Shown here: positions 28,047 through 39,818 of the stretch, piece after piece
How positions within the stretch are numbered: the stretch's first letter is position 1
Layout: every line of letters starts with the position of its first letter
Made by a program: the position numbers and the translations under genes
The notes under the pieces: model-generated
Told to the model about the DNA's origin: nothing
Database searches by the model: none
The model's input: the letters and a program-made list of their open reading frames with translations, nothing else
Source of the DNA: Dermatophagoides farinae
Lineage: Eukaryota; Arthropoda; Arachnida; Sarcoptiformes; Pyroglyphidae
Assembly (NCBI RefSeq): GCF_024713945.1
Contig: NC_134677.1
Span: 2,669,001-2,733,000 of the forward strand
DNA length: 64,000 nt
Direction of reading: 5' to 3'

Positions 28047-28077
28047 ATGATTCTATTATAATAGATAATAGAATCAT
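28047..28077. repeat. perfect hairpin, 13-bp arms, 5-base loop
   Basis: ATGATTCTATTAT (28047-28059) is followed by AATAG and the exact reverse complement of the left arm (28065-28077). It is not a simple microsatellite, and nothing else marks its function. Confidence 0.8.
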
Positions 28078-30180
28078 TGTAACCATTCATTCGAAATCTA
28101 ATCACATGAAGAAAAAAGAAAAATATACTAGAATGATATTCCAAGTGTATATCAAGACAACTGGTGATGACATTGTCAATTTAATTTTTCGATTCAATTC
28201 CCATAGCTTTGCTTTATATATGACATGTTGGTGGTGGTGGTGGTGGTGGTGAAAAAAAAGGTTTTCAAACGTGAACGTTCCACCTTGCCTTCTTTTTCTT
28301 CACCAATCATAATAATCATAATAATCAGTCAGTCAGTCATTCATTCGTTGCCACCTCATCAACATCATCATCATCTCGGTTGGATTCATTTTTTTTCACA
28401 TTTTTCATTCAAATCCAAAAAAAATGAAGAAAAGGGGGCCTTTTTTCCACTGGACAAAAAGGGATTTTTTTTTTTTTTTTTTTTGATTCCGTGTGTTGAA
28501 TATTCAAATAGCTATTTCTATCACTTGGCTTTTTCATTTACATTTCTTTCAGGCCTGATGATTCTCTCTCTCTTCTCTAGTGAGCTTATATACGTACATT
28601 TCATTATGAGATTTTGAATGACTGTTTGACGGATGCAATGATTATGATGATATTATTTCTCATCTAATCCATCATTCCATGTGTGTGTGCGTCTGTGTAT
28701 GTGATGATTCGTTTCCAAAGTTGAGACCTGTGTGGGTAAGAGAATGAGAATCTGATTCTCTAAATTCAAATTAAATGTTTGTCGTTTTTTTTGATTTAAA
28801 AAATTTAAAATTTTGATTCTATCATTGTGTTTCTTTGTTTGTGAGTACTGAACTGAATTATGGTTTGTAACCGCAATTCGGATAAAAAAAATTCATTCAA
28901 TTGAATTTATTTTATTGAAAGAAAAGAGAAAAACTCGACAAGCGGTCGTTGAATATTCACTATAGCCGTGTACCAATCGTGTCCGTAAAAAAACTGAAAT
29001 GAAATAAAACATATAAAATTCAGTTCTGCCTTTTTCTTGTTGTTCAGATGCGTGTTTTCACCACATACGATGTTGCATCAATGCATGTGTATGGATGTAA
29101 TGTTCCATTGGACGATTCGATTCTTTAGCTAAGAATTTATGAGAGAGAGAGAGAAAATTTTTTTTTACCGTTTTTCTTTCTCAATTGTTATGAAAGTGTT
29201 GTATAAATGTGTGACACGCGTCCGTATATTATTATTACTGACGATTGATTGTATTATTATATGAATGTAATGAAATTGTGCGTGTGTGTGTGTGTGTTTG
29301 ATGTATGATGTGGTGATGATGATGATCATTGCAAATTGAATAGATTCAAATATTCTGTGAATATAACAGCATGAATATCAAATCCAATTGCATTTGAAAA
29401 TTCATTCATAATGCCAATTGAAAAATAAATGATGACATTTGTAGTAGTGAACAAATTGAAAATTGATTTTTATTTTCTCATTTCAAATTCAATTCATTAT
29501 GAAAATTCTGTTTTGTATTTAAAAACAAAATACATTTCGATGAATCATCATCATCGATGATCATCATCATTTGGTTCAGTTGGTTTTTTTTTTTGCTCTC
29601 ACTCTCTCGGTGCTGAAGCTTGATTTACTGGAGAAAAAAACTCGGTTCTTTTTATTCATTTTTATTCAGTTTTGCATCACTACTTCATGTGTACTTTATT
29701 GTATGACATAAATGACAACGACCTAGCCAATGTTCAATGTTAGTGGTGGTGAAGAAGAAAACAAGAAAAAATCCAAGGAAATTCAATTTTATTTCTTTCT
29801 ATTTGTTGTCTTTGGCCATTCAACACACGAAATTTTTTTTTCAATCGACATAAAGGAAGCGAATGAGAGAGACGGAGAAAAAAAAACACTCGCAATTGTC
29901 AATCCAATTGATTAGGTTAATTTCCTGTATTGTACATCAACACATTTGTCGTGGAAATAAAAAAAAAGTACACTTCTTCTTCGTTTTAGAACTTGTCCTC
30001 AATTTTCTTTCTTTTTTTTGTTCGTTTGTCCCCGCAAGCATCACTTATTTGAATTTTGTTTTTTCTTCTCCTATATTTCCCTGTTCAACGTTCGTTTGGA
30101 TTCAACTAATTCTGGTGAATAGAGTCTCCACAGTCATTTTGCCTGTCAAACATTGATTCATTGAATCGATGAATGAGATA

Positions 30181-30379
30181 CAGCAATACCCCGCTTAACG
30201 CTGCCCCGTTTAGCGCTGATTCGATATAACGCTGTACAATTACCCTACATTGCATTACATTGTTACATTGTATATGAAGGGTAAAAATGCATTATGTAAA
30301 GATAGCCCCGCTTAGCGCTGTTTCGCTTAACGCTCAGAATTTTTGGAACGTAACCCCCGCGTTAAGCGGGGTATTACTG
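30181..30379. mobile_element. pogo/Tigger-like MITE, 199 bp, flanked by TA
   Basis: The element begins CAGCAATACCCCGCTTAACG and ends with the inverted sequence CGTTAAGCGGGGTATTACTG, a terminal inverted repeat of about 21 bp with one mismatch. TA directly flanks both ends (30179-30180 and 30380-30381), the target duplication of Tc1/mariner-class elements. The CAGT-type ends and CCCCGCTTAACG core match what is known of pogo/Tigger non-autonomous elements in many animals. Inside are further copies of a motif close to CCCCGCTTARCGCTG (three near the left end, two near the right), a subterminal arrangement often bound by transposase. There is no coding capacity. GC content is far above the surroundings. 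Confidence 0.82.
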
Positions 30380-31610
30380 TATATGAATACGATAGAATAA
30401 AACAAATGAAACATGTGTACATATCCAACAACATTTAACATTATTGTGAAATTGAAACTGAAACTGACCACTATTTTTACCAAAAAAACATACACACATA
30501 CAAAAACATCATCAGTTTTTGCCTTATGGCTATGATTTTTGTTGTTGTTGTTTAGTTCTGTCCATCCACCTATCCAGATTCAGAATTTTTTAGATGATTT
30601 ATTATTATGTCAATTCAGCATCCATGGAATCCGTTTTTTTTTGCTATTGAATTTAGCCAGCAGCAGAAGCCAAAAAGAAATTTTTTTTTTCAAATGACAA
30701 TGACAATGAATTTAATGATGATGATGTAAATGGATACTTTTTCTATTTTTTTCCATTGGATTCTTATATTAACTACGTCATCGTTGTCAAATCTGGTTTT
30801 CGTTATTATTATTTTTGTTGTTTGGTACGGTGGTAACAAAAAAAAAATTGTATTAACATGAAATCTGATATGAGTTGAGTTATGTTGTTGTATGACTCCT
30901 TACCACCACCACCAAATAATATTTGATGAAACATGGATCGAGGTTTTTTTTCATCATCATTCGTAAATGAATAAACGAATTGAATGTAGATAGATGAATT
31001 AGATATGGAAAAATAAATGATAAAAACATCAGAAAAAAATAAGAAACGATAATGATATCGATTAATTTACCCAAATGTACACAAACACATTTTGATGATG
31101 TTTTTAGGATGTGACTAGAAATTAAAAATAATTTATTTCAATAATTTTTTTGATAACGGAAAATTTATTGTGAATTGTGAACACACAACAACAAACCAAA
31201 CGAATGCATAACTTCTTGACATTGTCAAGTATGTTTTTTGCTGAGTGCTAATTTCCTCTTATCATTCATTTAATAATGGTATATCTAAAGTCTTGGATTC
31301 TTTGGAAGGAAATTTTTTTTTTTTTGTAAATAATGATGAACCATACCTACCGGATTATTTTCATTTTTATTCGATGAATGTTTGACACCTAATAATTTTT
31401 CTATATCAAATAAATTGATGATGATAAAGTTGATTTTTTTCTTCTTACTTTAAGAAAATTAATTTATGATGATGATGATGACAATCAAATATCCAATTAC
31501 ACATTACATCCAACTGCTAATACTACTACAATTTTGAAAATGTTTAATTTTTCAACAAACATTTCTATGACAATCTGTCGTCGTCATTATCGTTTTTTTC
31601 CAATTTATTA

Positions 31611-31980
31611 GATGGTAAGAATAGTACTGTCGTTTTTTTGTATAACATTTTGGAATGACTCTCACAAAAAATCGGTAAAGGTTTCGACATTGTTTATGAC
31701 CTCGATTTATTCTTCGATGACCATACTTTAATTCAAAAGTAAATTTTTTTCAACTTTGACCACAGGAAGTGGTGGCCAACCTCTGTATTTTGACCATTAA
31801 AAATCGAAATTTTAGGCATTTTGTTTTTTGCCCGTGGTGACCCCGACGAAAGAGGAAATGGTCATCTGACCACTCAATGGAAATTCCACATGTCCTGGGA
31901 GTTGAAAAAAATTATGGGCTTAATTTTTCCTCAACTCATCCTTTCTCAAGAGCGGATAAAATTCCGGTCGGTCGCTATCA
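31611..31980 (+). repeat. left arm of foldback element
   Basis: Pairs with 32224-32594. It carries a + frame (open to TAA at 32022-32024) containing KFHMSWELKKIMG and FPQLILSQERIK. Over the best-aligned 150 bases the arms differ in about ten codons with no length change. Most of the changes alter the amino acid, so the frame looks like a passenger or a degenerate coding remnant, not a selected protein. Confidence 0.85.
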
Positions 31981-32223
31981 CCCACTGTGTTATTCAGCAA
32001 TATGAAAAATATGCGTCAAAATGAAATTTTTAAAAAATTTTGATCAATTATCGCACGACACGTTTTCCGCTAACCAAAAAGTCAACAAAAAAATCTGGTT
32101 GACCAAAAATTCCAAATTTTTTCCAAATTTAAAAATCGTATAACCGATCATGCAATTCATGTGCCGTCAGCCACTCTGCCAATGGCATTGCCCATTGAAA
32201 TTGCTAGCAGTCTAGTTGAATGT

Positions 32224-32594
32224 TGATAGCGGCCGACCGGATTTTGATCCGCTCTTGAGAAAGGATGAGTTGAGGAAAAATTACGCCCATAATTTTTTTC
32301 AACTCCCAGGACATGTGGAATTTGAATTGAGTGGTCAGATGAATTTTAACTCTTTGGTCGGGGTCACCACGAGCAAAAATCAAAATGGCTAAAATTTCGA
32401 TTTTTAATGGGTCCAAAAACAGAGGCCGGCCACCACTTCCTGTGGTCAAAGTTGAAAAAAATTTATTTTTAAATTAAAGTATGGTCATCGAAGAATAAAT
32501 CGAGGTCATACACGATGTCGAAACCTTTACCAAATTTTTGTGACAGTCGTTCGAAAATGTTATACACAAAAACGACAGTACTTTTCTTACCTTC
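32224..32594 (-). repeat. right arm of foldback element
   Basis: Inverted copy of 31611-31980. On the minus strand it has the corresponding open frame (within 32204-32449) with ARGDPDQRVKIHLTTQ and KFHMSWELKKIMG. Similarity extends to the outer ends and stops abruptly at the CGCTATCA boundary next to the central spacer. Confidence 0.85.
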
Positions 32595-35500
32595 TAATAT
32601 ATATTCGATACCTAGTAATTAAATAGACAAAAGAAAAATTCTTGTTCATTTTGCTATCTGTTTGTAACAAAGTTTAGTTATTAAATAGAACATGTGAATG
32701 AAAAAAAAATTAATCAATTGTCAGTGTGTAATCGATGTGTATGGGGAGGCCATTTACATAATAAAAACAACGATAAAGAAAAAAGTGATGCCATAGTTAT
32801 TGTTTCAAGGAAAAAACTTTGCTAAAAATACAAACACTCTCTTTCTGAATTTTTATATAAAAAAAACGGTAATTCTGTTTTCTGGGCCCCTTTGTTTTTT
32901 TTGTTTTGTTTCATCCATCGCAATTAATCACACACACACAATTGTTTTGGAACATACACACGCACATTCACACACACACACACACAGAAACTTGTTTCGA
33001 GACAAGCAGAAAAAAATTAGCCATTTTTTTAGTAACTACACTTCATAAGTAAAACGGTAGTTTCAAAATTCAGTTTTTTTTATTAGTATTGGCTGTTTGA
33101 CCTTCTCTTTATCCTCTTGAATTTTTATTTTGATGTTGCAAAATACCGAAATTCATCCCCATCTCGTTCCTTCACTATTCTTTTTCTCTCTTCTAAAGTT
33201 TGTCGATTCCAAATGATTAATTATATTGTATTGCATATATGTGTGTGTGTGATGGAACGATGGAATTTTTGGAAAAGTCGATTTTTTTGAAAATAGGAAA
33301 AAAGGTAGGCGTACCGAAATAGCGGAACGATGATACCTACTGTCTCAGTATGCGTGTGTTCGATACGAACTTTGTCCATTTATATATAGAAAAAGGTCAC
33401 CAAGCTTTTAACTTACCAGATTCCAACGTTGTTGTTGTTGACCTGATCAATTTATGGCTAATTCATCATTGAGATAGCAGCCGAATTCAAGTCAGGCAGA
33501 CAGATTTCAATAACGTTAATTATTCGACACCTCCCGAATGATGTTCATCGATGATGATTATCGGTGGTGATCTCTGTATTTAGGATGGAAAAAAAACAAA
33601 AAAAATATTACAAAAAGCTGTCCAAATAAATGAAATAGTTTCATAATATCCTTATCAATTTTGTATATGTGCGTAGTGGTTACATAAATTGCTTGTTGTT
33701 AGCAATCGTTGTTTAGATCCGTTGATTGCAATTTTTTGATGAAAGTTTTTTTTTATATTTTCATACTGTGGTGGATATGGAATTCATTTCATTTTGTTCA
33801 ACGTTTGTGTTATCATTGTATATGTGTGTGATTGATGGAAATTCGTTATGAATCTGTCATTTGGCGACGAGCCATCCAGTATGATGATGATATTTATTGT
33901 TTTTGATAAAATTGTTAATTTCATCATAATCTTCTCATTGCTAATTTTTTTTGTCTAGCCGCACCTGTCTTTTTTTTCATTTTGCTATTTCATGTGTGTG
34001 TGTGTCATCTATCTGGCGATGTCGGTGACATTTTACTTTACAATCATATAAAGTATGTCAAAAAAAGCTATCTAAATTCAAAATCTCAATCTTTCTTGGT
34101 TGTTTGTTTGTTTGATGAAAGAATGATGATACAATTCCATTGATGAATTATGATTGTAATCATCATTTTTATCACCAAAGAAAAAATTCAATTCAATAGA
34201 ATATAAAGTGGAAATAAAATATCGGCTATATTTGATCTAGTTCGGATATTTGTCTTTGTCTATAAAGGATATATAAGATATTTTAACAAGATTGAATTCG
34301 CTGGTTTTGTCTAACTTTCAAGGCCTGTATGATATGGGGCTGGTTTTTTTATCAATTTTTTTCTTTTTCTTTCTTGGTATTCGGTTTTCTTGTCCTTGTT
34401 TTTTTTTGTAAACTTGTATATTCGTTCATTATATTATAATTGTATATGAATTTTCATTTTTCTTATTTCTATTTTTTTTACTTTTAGATTTATTCAGATG
34501 TGATTTATGTCAATGTCATTCGAAACTATTCAATTTCGGTTGGAACCGTAGAAATTTTATCTTATTTTTTCTGCTGAATATCATCATTCATTGAAGAAAA
34601 AAAATTTAGAATAATGAAATTAATCATTTTCAACAGCCACAATAAAAATAAACTGAAATAAAGAATTTCACAGGAACAAGAAAAAAGCTCAAATTCGTTA
34701 CCTGATAACTGGAATAAGACAAAAATAAAATCGATTCCACATAAAAACTTCAAGTGACAAAACAAAATCGATCGATTTGGCAAAAAAAAATGTTGTTTAT
34801 CATTAAAGCGATTTGATAAATCGACATTATCATTTTTTTCTCTGTGGTAAAAGTCGTTTTGCTCGGCACCCAACTAACCAACCAAACGACTATTGAACCA
34901 TCAATCCATCCTAAATGTTGATTCTTAAATTCTCTGAAAATACTCTCAATAAATTCTGAAAAAAATAGGTAAGTAGGATCGATCGATTGGTTTTTTATAT
35001 ATTTACTGTCCCAAATATAGTAATAATTTCCATAACGAATTTTCTTTTTCCCTTCACACACACATCATTAATCGTTCTATTCATAATAAATTGCATTTTT
35101 TTCTTGCTTCCTTTCTCTTATATAGAATGACCACAAATAAACATTGTCCACAAATAGCTATTAAGTAATTGTTGATGTCAATAGAGAAGAAAAAATCAAC
35201 ACCAACGCCATTAACAAATAATAGAATTGAAACAAGAAGCAAAATAAAAGAAAAATAAATAATATTCCTTGCTGCGTTGGATACTATAATCGTTGAATGA
35301 ATTTTCTATTTTCTACAAGAACTCGGAACTCTGAAAATGTATAAAGAAGAAGAAGATTCTTAAGAATAAATGAAAATAAAAAAAAAGAAATGATTGTTTC
35401 CAATAACAACAACTTTATTTCAAACATTATCCTATCAAAGTCTATTTAATTCTCTTTTGTCATAGAATAACAAGCAACACACACACAAACACGATACCTT

Positions 35501-36144
35501 CAATATATTAACAATAAGTCATCATCTTAATTGTGTCTTTATTCTTTGTGTCTGTGTCCACCTTATTATTATTTGTATTTCCACGTCATCATCATCATCA
35601 TCATCATCATCATCAACAACGTCTTGTTGGCTTGTTATTAGTGAACAGAAATAAAAAAAAAGTTTCCCATTCTATTCTTAATGATTTTTTTTTGAGAAGA
35701 TGATTATGATATTGACCATAATGTCTGTGTGATGATGATGGTGCTGGTTTTGTGTGGTGTTGATTTGAGAAAAAAAAAGGAAAAATCCTTCGAATGCAAT
35801 GAATTTTGGAAGATTTTTTTTCCTTTTTATTAGGTTTTATTTTCTCAATGTCCATGTGTGTGTTTTGAAAGTTGTTAACGATGTGATTATTTCACATTTT
35901 TCATTGAGTTAAATTCTTTATTTTATCATTATTATCATTATTTGGGTGCCAAGTTGAGCTTTGTAGTTTTGGTGGTTTTTTTTGTCTTTGGCTAGTTTTT
36001 GTTATGGTTGTCCACAATCTCCGATTGCCATCATAATCATCATTAGTGTGTTTTAGTTTGTGTGTGTGTGTGAGAAAAATTCTCATCCATCAAACCGACA
36101 ACGACAACAACTGACATTTTCGGTTTGTCCAATGAATTGAATAT
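32595..36144. other. geneless stretch upstream of the 36-kb gene
   Basis: Probably contains the promoter or 5' UTR exons of the gene at 36145, but none can be fixed. A minus-strand GTAAGT donor lies near 33405-33415. The part at 34.56-35.06 kb has few microsatellites and two overlapping minus frames of 103 codons (34562-34873, 34750-35061) that do not begin with ATG. Minus ATG frames at 35613-35855 and 35901-36086 (basic, His/Ser-rich) lie head to head with the 36145 exon. (CAT)9 is at 35587-35613. Confidence 0.5.
34488..34577 (+). CDS. candidate exon after a very strong acceptor (weak)
   Basis: A T-rich tract of over 20 bases ending in CTTTTAG (34487) precedes two alternative open frames. 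In phase 0, IYSDVIYVNVIRNYSISVGT runs to a possible donor ACC|GTAGAA (after 34547) or on to TGA at 34575-34577. In phase 1, FRCDLCQCHSKLFNFGW has a Cys/His cluster. The acceptor is among the best in the window, but the two-frame ambiguity limits confidence. It lies 1.6 kb upstream of the 36145 exon on the same strand. Confidence 0.2.
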   Translation: MYSDVIYVNVIRNYSISVGTVEILSYFFC

Positions 36145-36844
36145 ATGATGATGATGATGATGATGATGAAAGAAAAATCTTCCAACAACAAATTCATCAT
36201 GACTACTTGTAATAATAATTTCTCATTGTGTCATCAAAATCGCCAACAACATCATCATTGCTTTAGTGTTGTTTCTTGTCCATGTTCATGTTGTGATTAT
36301 AATAATAATAATAATAATAATCGAATGTCCGGAACAGCTACTAGCTGCTATGAAAAAGAAGCTCAAATACCATTTCCGCCCTTTTTTTCATCCAATATAA
36401 CATTGTCAAATTCATCATCATCATCATCATCATTGAAACCAAAACGGTCATCATTGAATAAGATGGCTAAAAAAATTGATTTAAATCAAACTAGTCATCA
36501 AGAATCATTGAACGATGACAATAACATCAATGATGATCAACCAGGATCGTATCATCATAATCATCATCATCATCATCATCTACTACCGTATTTTATAATG
36601 AAATTTAATTCAACTTTTGATAAACTACAATCATCATCATCATTAACATTATCATCGTTGACGATGAAAAAACAACGAAAACCCTTTTTAGAAAATACTT
36701 GTAACAACAGGATACAAAAACAACTACAATCATTATTGCCATCATCTGTGATATCCTATGATAGGAAAAATTTTTTGCCATCCCCCATCGCCATCATGAT
36801 CATCATTATTTTATCCATCCTCAATACGAACGCATTCGTATCAG
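36145..36844 (+). CDS. first coding exon of a long-intron gene: low-complexity N-terminus plus signal-like hydrophobic segment
   Basis: An in-frame TGA at 36133 is followed by ATG at 36145 and 233 open codons. The frame reaches CAG|GTAGGT, a consensus donor, at 36844/36845, leaving one base (phase 1); the unspliced frame stops soon after. Eight ATG codons open the frame, so the true start may be any of these, Met19, or Met174 (36664). The product is hydrophilic and rich in runs: Asn7, Ser7, a His-rich block (HHNHHHHHHLL) and a Cys cluster (SCPCSCCDY). Residues about 214-226 (PIAIMIIIILSIL) are hydrophobic and followed by NTNAFVS, as in a signal peptide or signal anchor ending at an exon border. 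Secreted and receptor-type genes commonly have a phase-1 intron right after the signal peptide. Downstream exons should be on the + strand. The family is unknown. Confidence 0.65.
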
Positions 36845-37285
36845 GTAGGTCGATTTCTGTCGTTTTTTATTTTATTTTCCGAATTTGAAAATCAAATTCA
36901 AATATCTTGTGCATGTGTGTGTGTGTATGTGTGTGTTTGTTTCAATCATACAGTTGAATAGTCAGACAAAGTCAATCGAATGGATCAAGTCAAGTTAAAG
37001 TCAGGTCGATCAATCATTCAATCAAATCGATTGATTGAATTTTCGTTTTTTTTCTTACTATTATTGCTATTTTTAGTTTTTTTTTCAATTCATTGTATGC
37101 TTGGCCAATTTTGTCCATTCAAATCGAATACTATACTAAGACCTATGACGTATGATGATGATGGCAATCAAACATTTTTTTTTCTTGATTTCGTTATAGT
37201 TGGCCATATATAAATATTTAACCGAATTAGAAACATGACATGAACATTCCAGGGTTGACAGGAAATAAACTTGAAATTAGGCTTG

Positions 37286-37318
<33 letters not shown>

Positions 37319-39517
37319 GTCATTATCATTATCATCTTATTCCTCATCATCCTACAATGTCTTGTATGGTTTGTCATAATTTTTTCCTCTCTCTCTCTCT
37401 CTTTTCTTTCTAACCTCATCATCATCATCATGTTGTCCACCCGGAACACACAGCAAGAAATCCACTTATCATCTTCGTTATTTTTTTTCTTCATATTTTC
37501 AGATGTGTCATTTTCATCATTTTTATGTCGTGTGATAAATATTAGCTAGACATTTTATGTTATTGTTTTTAACATTCGTATATATAGTATCAGTATGTTT
37601 TGTTTGTCTAAAATCCATTAGATATGTATTCAAGTTGTTAGTGTGTGCATATATAGAATCACAAATAGACTAGTTCCAAAATGGATTTGAAGAAAAAAAA
37701 TAAAAAAAAATCCGTTGGCTAGATTCGCTTGATTGCATCTGCTATGATGTTGTATATGGATCATGGAACAAAGCTTTTAGCTTGATTTATAATAATGAAT
37801 AGTTATAAATAAAGGCACTAAGGTCTAGGACCTAGGTTTTTCTTGGTCAAATCAATGTGTGTGTGTGTGTGTGTATTAGTGCTTATTATATTTTTTTTCT
37901 CGCCAGTTATGAGATCCATGTATTTGGATTCTTCGATCATATTGATGATGATGATGATTGTTGACCATCTCGTTTAGTTTTATTTATTGTTTGTCTATTA
38001 TGTATGTGTGTGTGTGTGTGTTAATAACAAGTTCATTTCATTCAAGTTCTTATATTACAAATATCGTTTCAACTTGTATTGCACATTGGTTGATAAATAT
38101 TGAGAGTGAATGAGTGAATCAGAAAAAAAGATGAAGTATTTTGATGATTTAGAAATTGAGTATCTACATAATACAAGAATAATAGCTTTTGCTATATTGA
38201 TGAAAAGCCGCATACAATGACCAATGGTCATTCTAATTATTTTTATTTCCCAATGAAATGAATGAATGAAATGCGTTAATAAATCCCTATTCATCTGAAA
38301 CATGCATACATATCAAACGAGCGAAAGAAAAGAGAATTTTGGCTGTTTTTTTTTTCATTGAATTGGGAAAAGAAAATTTTTTTTTTCGGTCGAATGAATG
38401 AATGGATAATATTAACAGCAATAACAGTAGCGAATATCAATTGCATTCACACACACACACGAATTGTTGGATCTCATCTTTCGTCACAATAATACTGTTA
38501 TTTATATTTGGATGACCAAAGGATTAAAGCTTCAATGTCATCATCGGGTTCAATCACATTCGTTCATTCATTCATTCATTCAACATCCATTTTACAATTT
38601 TTCTTTGTTTGACAGATTATTCAAGCTGTCCGTTTTTTTTCTCTGGTTTTTAGAAATTTACATTTGCAGGAAATTTTTTTTCCTCTATGATGAATTGTAT
38701 GATGATTGTATAGAAAAAATTATGCAAATTTCAATCGATTGATTAGTCTTTGTTTGGTTACCAGGCAATTTTTTCCTATAGATGATAATGGCTATTACAG
38801 ATTATATTCAATGTTTGATAGTATCATGGCGCCACATTAGGGCGTCTCTTTATTTGTTTTTTTCTCCTGATTTTCATTTATATTTCTTTTGTTCATTCGC
38901 TATTATTCGTGATGTTTGGCCATGAATATATCATTTCAAATGATCGTCAGGTCATCAAGATCATGATCATCATGATGATGATGATGATCATGGGTATTAT
39001 ATATTCGTTCTTTAGGCTTTTTTTATATTCATTGATTTTCTCTTCTCTGGTATTGAATTTGTTAATGATGATACTCTACAGTACTTGAACATCATCATAG
39101 TATTTTATGCGAAATTTTCTTTTTTTCTTTTTTCACTTATTTCTGTCTATTTGCTTATATTGCTTGAATGATCAAGATTCATATTACAATTGAGAATAGT
39201 TAGCTGATTTTGGATTCATTTGTTTTTTGATATTATCTATCAGACGCATACATTTTTTCTTTTGTGTGTGTGTGGTGGCCATTTTTCATCAAGTCTTCAA
39301 TAGTGATGGTGCGATCATCATCATCATCATCTTTATGATCATTGGTCATTGGCAAATTAATCCACACGCATCAAATAATCTTAAAGTCGGAATGACCAAA
39401 AAAAAAGAAAGAACAAAAATAACTAAATCACGAACGCAGCAAAAAAAAAAACAAAATTGGAATGGCAAAAAGATGATTGTGTGGTAGCTCTTATTATTAT
39501 TATTATTATAAACATAC
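36845..39517. other. probable start of a long intron
   Basis: Begins at the GTAGGT donor and is T-rich, with (CAT)10 at 37288-37317 and TG tracts at 37856-37875 and 38006-38020. A minus ATG frame (37168-37494, 108 codons) reads hydrophilic at first (KKKNNEDDKWISCCVFRVD) but is half methionine runs. A 92-codon + frame at 38464-38742 lacks an acceptor. Confidence 0.5.
37288..37317 (+). repeat. (CAT)10 microsatellite
   Basis: Ten CAT units, inside the probable long intron. Confidence 0.95.
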
Positions 39518-39818
39518 GACGTCTTCATTCATTCTGATTTTGTTTCTGTCATTAGAATTCGATTTGTTTTTTTTTTGAGTAAAAATTGGTTCGGTTGGTG
39601 GTGGCCGCCGCCAATTCTCTTTCTGACAAACTGATTCAGTCAATGTGTGATTATCCTGAAGATTAATCGAAGATGAAGATGATGATGGTTGTCGAATGAT
39701 TTTGGCTTGAGATGAATGATTATGATTCGAAATTGCACAAATTTTGCAAAAATCAGTGTGGTGGTCTGTGGTGTGGCTTGATTTTAGTTTTATTTTTTTT
39801 GTGGTTAAGATTTTTGAG
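39518..39818 (-). CDS. candidate internal exon, minus strand, about 100 codons
   Basis: On the minus strand a TTTTTTTCAG acceptor (39819-39821) is followed by 100 codons with no stop. The frame has an in-frame TAG just upstream of the acceptor, so it opens where an exon would. It ends at GTC|GTATGT (39518/39517), a good donor, in phase 0; otherwise it stops at TAA about nine bases on. The product is hydrophilic and of mixed composition: FCKICAISNHNHSSQAK with a CxxC, a Ser6 run, NLQDNHTLTESVCQKENWRR and PPPTEPIF. GC is clearly above the flanks. There is no Met at the start, consistent with an internal exon. A short + frame overlaps. It could be a gene nested in the intron of the 36-kb gene. 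Confidence 0.38.

Larger units (their letters stand above)
19776..30180. other. long geneless stretch, intron-like
   Basis: T-rich + strand with (GTC)9 at 20257-20283, (TG)12 at 21501-21524, (TGG)7 at 28229-28249, 20 T at 28465-28484 and many TCA tracts. Short terminal-exon-like frames after excellent acceptors occur at 23009-23066, 27287-27331 and 27987-28030, but each is under 20 codons and cannot be told from chance. An ATG frame of 97 codons at 29863-30156 is hydrophobic, as T-rich DNA would give. Confidence 0.5.
31611..32594. mobile_element. 984-bp foldback (long inverted repeat) element flanked by TA
   Basis: Two arms of about 370 bp (31611-31980 and 32224-32594) are near-perfect inverted copies around a 243-base unrelated centre. 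The ends read GATGGTAAGAA at the left and, inverted, GAAGGTAAGAA at the right. TA flanks both ends (31609-31610 and 32595-32596), so integration at TA by a Tc1/mariner-type transposase is likely. Each arm contains the same open frame (ARGDPD, then HLTTQ, then KFHMSWELKKIMG), described with the arms. No transposase is present. A transcript through the element would fold into a hairpin of about 370 bp. Confidence 0.85.

Noticed and set aside
28225-28617. 130-codon + frame
   Set aside because: Made of Val, Ile, His, Phe and Ser runs from GGT, ATC, CAT and T repeats, with no ATG of good context and no splice support.
33828-33900. 23-codon + frame MEIRYESVIWRRAIQYDDD
   Set aside because: Too short and with a poor start context; short ATG frames of this size are everywhere.
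38544-38570. GGGTTCAATC, a tRNA B-box-like match
   Set aside because: No A box, acceptor stem or cloverleaf around it. No tRNA was found anywhere in the window.
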